Shown in pieces: positions 39,400 to 40,486 of a stretch of 40,486 nucleotides of DNA. Position numbers and translations under genes: made by a program. How positions within the stretch are numbered: the first letter of the stretch is position 1; every line of letters starts with the position of its first letter. The stretch is taken from the NCBI GenBank assembly GCA_030651905.1, contig JAUSBS010000116.1, forward strand, positions 1 through 40,486, read 5' to 3'. The stretch is from Coriobacteriia bacterium (lineage in GTDB: Bacteria > Actinomycetota > Coriobacteriia > Anaerosomatales > PALSA-660). Under the pieces are notes generated by a model. The model was not told where the DNA came from and ran no database searches. It saw only the letters and a list, made by a program, of their open reading frames with translations.

Positions 39400-40486
39400 G
39401 AACGTCGGCAACGCGGACGCACGTCCCGACATCGACCTGGAGCAGGACCTGGCCGAGGCAGAGGCCGGCTGCGGGCAGACCGCAGTAGGGATACCCCTGG
39501 GTGGTGCCCGACCGGAGGACCTTCGTTCGACGTCCTCGGCCGAAGACCACGGCCTGCGGGGGTCGAACTCGGGTCCCCCGGTAGGGCACCCGGGCGGGCA
39601 CCCGGGCGGCAGCCCCACGGGCGGGCAGCGGCACGGCGGGGCGCGGTCGATGGGGTTCCGGCCGGGCGGGGGCGAGGCTGCGGCGGCGTACGAGGCGCGG
39701 ACGGGTGTGAAGGCGCCGCGCATCATCGCGTGGGAGATCACGCGCAGCTGCAACCTGAGCTGCGCGCACTGTCGCGCGGCCGCGGAGTTCGGGGCGTACG
39801 AGGGCGAACTGACGCTGGACCAGATCAAGAGCACCATCGACGACATCGCCACCATCACGAACCCGATCATCATCCTCACCGGCGGCGAGCCGCTGATGCG
39901 ACCCGACATCTGGGAGATCGTCGACTATGCGCAGAGCAAGGGCGCGATGCCGGTCATCGGCACGAACGCGACGCTGATCACCGAGGAGATCGCGGCGAAG
40001 ATGGCCGCGCACAAGATCCCGCGCATCTCCGTATCCGTCGACTTCCCGACCGCCGAAGAGCACGATGCGTTCCGCGGTCAGGTCGGCTGCTTCGACAAGA
40101 CCATCGAGGGCATCAAGATCGCCAAGCGTCATGGGGTCGGCGTCCAGATCAACATGACGGTGACCACGCTCAACGCCGACAAGGTCGAGGCCGTCCACGA
40201 CCTCGCCGAATCGCTCGGGATCGACGCGTTCCACATCTTCATGCTGGTCCCGACCGGCCGAGGAAGCGACCTGCTCGACAAGGAGCTGCCGCCCGAGGAG
40301 TACGAGCGCGTGCTCGCATGGGCGTACGAGCGCCAGAAGACCTCGCCGCTGCACTTCAAGCCGACCGACGCGCCGCACTACTACCGCATCATCCGCCAGC
40401 TCGCGAAGGCGGAGGGCAAGAAGGTCACGCGTGAGGAGTATGGGCTCGACGCGATGACGCGCGGATGTCTCGGCGGCATCACCTTC
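39392..40486 (+). CDS. ahbD: radical SAM heme synthase AhbD (3' truncated)
   Basis: AhbD oxidatively decarboxylates two propionates of Fe-coproporphyrin III to give heme b, the last Ahb step. From the GTG at 39392 (GAGG 7 bases before; 8-base overlap with hemB) 365 codons run off the window end. The radical SAM site is Cys120, Cys124, Cys127 ([15 protein letters not shown]), followed by [15 protein letters not shown], which matches AhbD. Residues 1-107 form an unusual extension, low-complexity from about residue 60, with GHPGGHPGG and other Gly/His/Pro runs. An in-frame ATG at 39650 (residue 87) would remove most of it and is a real alternative start. The DNA of this extension contains a long hairpin. 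Confidence 0.88.
   Translation, partial: MAENVGNADARPDIDLEQDLAEAEAGCGQTAVGIPLGGARPEDLRSTSSAEDHGLRGSNSGPPVGHPGGHPGGSPTGGQRHGGARSMGFRPGGGEAAAAYEARTGVKAPRIIAWEITRSCNLSCAHCRAAAEFGAYEGELTLDQIKSTIDDIATITNPIIILTGGEPLMRPDIWEIVDYAQSKGAMPVIGTNATLITEEIAAKMAAHKIPRISVSVDFPTAEEHDAFRGQVGCFDKTIEGIKIAKRHGVGVQINMTVTTLNADKVEAVHDLAESLGIDAFHIFMLVPTGRGSDLLDKELPPEEYERVLAWAYERQKTSPLHFKPTDAPHYYRIIRQLAKAEGKKVTREEYGLDAMTRGCLGGITF
39503..39590. repeat. 88-nt long imperfect inverted repeat near the start of ahbD
   Basis: GGTGCCC (39503-39509) pairs with GGGCACC (39584-39590). ACCGG and GGACC (39511-39521) pair with 39572-39582 with one mismatch. GTTCGAC (39525-39531) pairs with GTCGAAC (39562-39568). GGCCG (39538-39542) closes the top with 39550-39554. 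About 34-36 pairs form in all. It lies inside the open frame of ahbD if the GTG start is used, or in a 250-base leader if ATG 39650 is used. Confidence 0.65.

Noticed and set aside
39556-39590. tRNA-like T-arm (GGTCGAACTC flanked by GGGG and CCCC)
   Set aside because: No matching acceptor, D-arm or anticodon stem is present; the pairing belongs to the long hairpin instead.
39730-40434. 234-codon plus-strand frame at the window end
   Set aside because: It is out of frame with the AhbD radical SAM core, which is unmistakable in the neighbouring frame and stays open to the window end.

Overview
The window is a gene-dense, GC-rich (about two-thirds G+C) bacterial chromosome segment. It looks like an anaerobic member of the Actinomycetota, possibly Coriobacteriia or a related lineage. 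That placement is inferred from the very high GC, frequent GTG starts with short stop-start overlaps, the DUF4129/DUF4350/MoxR/DUF58/SpoIIM/RDD block, and the pairing of Ahb-type heme synthesis with a Ccm cytochrome c maturation cluster. No insertion sequence, phage gene or CRISPR array was seen. No stretch over 300 bases lacks a gene.

Layout. 1-1669: a 5'-truncated NarL-type sensor kinase and its LuxR-family response regulator. 1761-4144: folate genes folE, folP, an unknown 131-residue gene, folK. 4209-4841: a zinc-ribbon membrane-anchored protein. 4941-10290: panB-panC-nadA-nadB-nadC, overlapping from panC onward. 10339-12010: a DedA protein and birA. 12052-17398: an overlapping five-gene operon (membrane protein, DUF4129, DUF4350, MoxR ATPase, DUF58). 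It is followed by a SpoIIM-family gene on the minus strand and a divergent RDD gene. 19314-19886: bioY behind a perfect BirA-type operator that overlaps its promoter. 19891-22063 (minus): a PhoB/PhoR-like pair. 22208-22972: coaX. 23063-24588: an HTH protein and a conserved protein of doubtful function, behind a promoter with a palindrome at the expected transcription start.

From about 24.6 kb onward the theme is heme. ccmE-ccmF-ccmA-ccmB-ccmC-ccmD supplies and attaches heme to apocytochromes. hemX, a precorrin-2 dehydrogenase, an SDR, then hemA-hemC-cobA/hemD-ahbC, a tRNA-Ala(CGC), a small membrane protein, hemB and a 3'-truncated ahbD make heme. The route implied is uroporphyrinogen III to precorrin-2 to siroheme to heme (Ahb pathway). 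No hemE, hemG/hemY or hemH is present in the window.

Most interesting observations: (1) the ccmE and hemA promoters share a -35 core/N18/-10/N7/GTTCAGGC layout followed by a second shared motif at +22/23; (2) the hemA leader can form an H-type pseudoknot from 15-bp and 12-bp stems; (3) CcmE carries Cys in place of the heme-binding His and appears to have a second, tandem OB-like domain; (4) the start of ahbD holds an 88-nt long imperfect hairpin and a Gly/His/Pro-rich extension; (5) a BirA operator controls bioY. All assignments come from reading the sequence; no database search was run.
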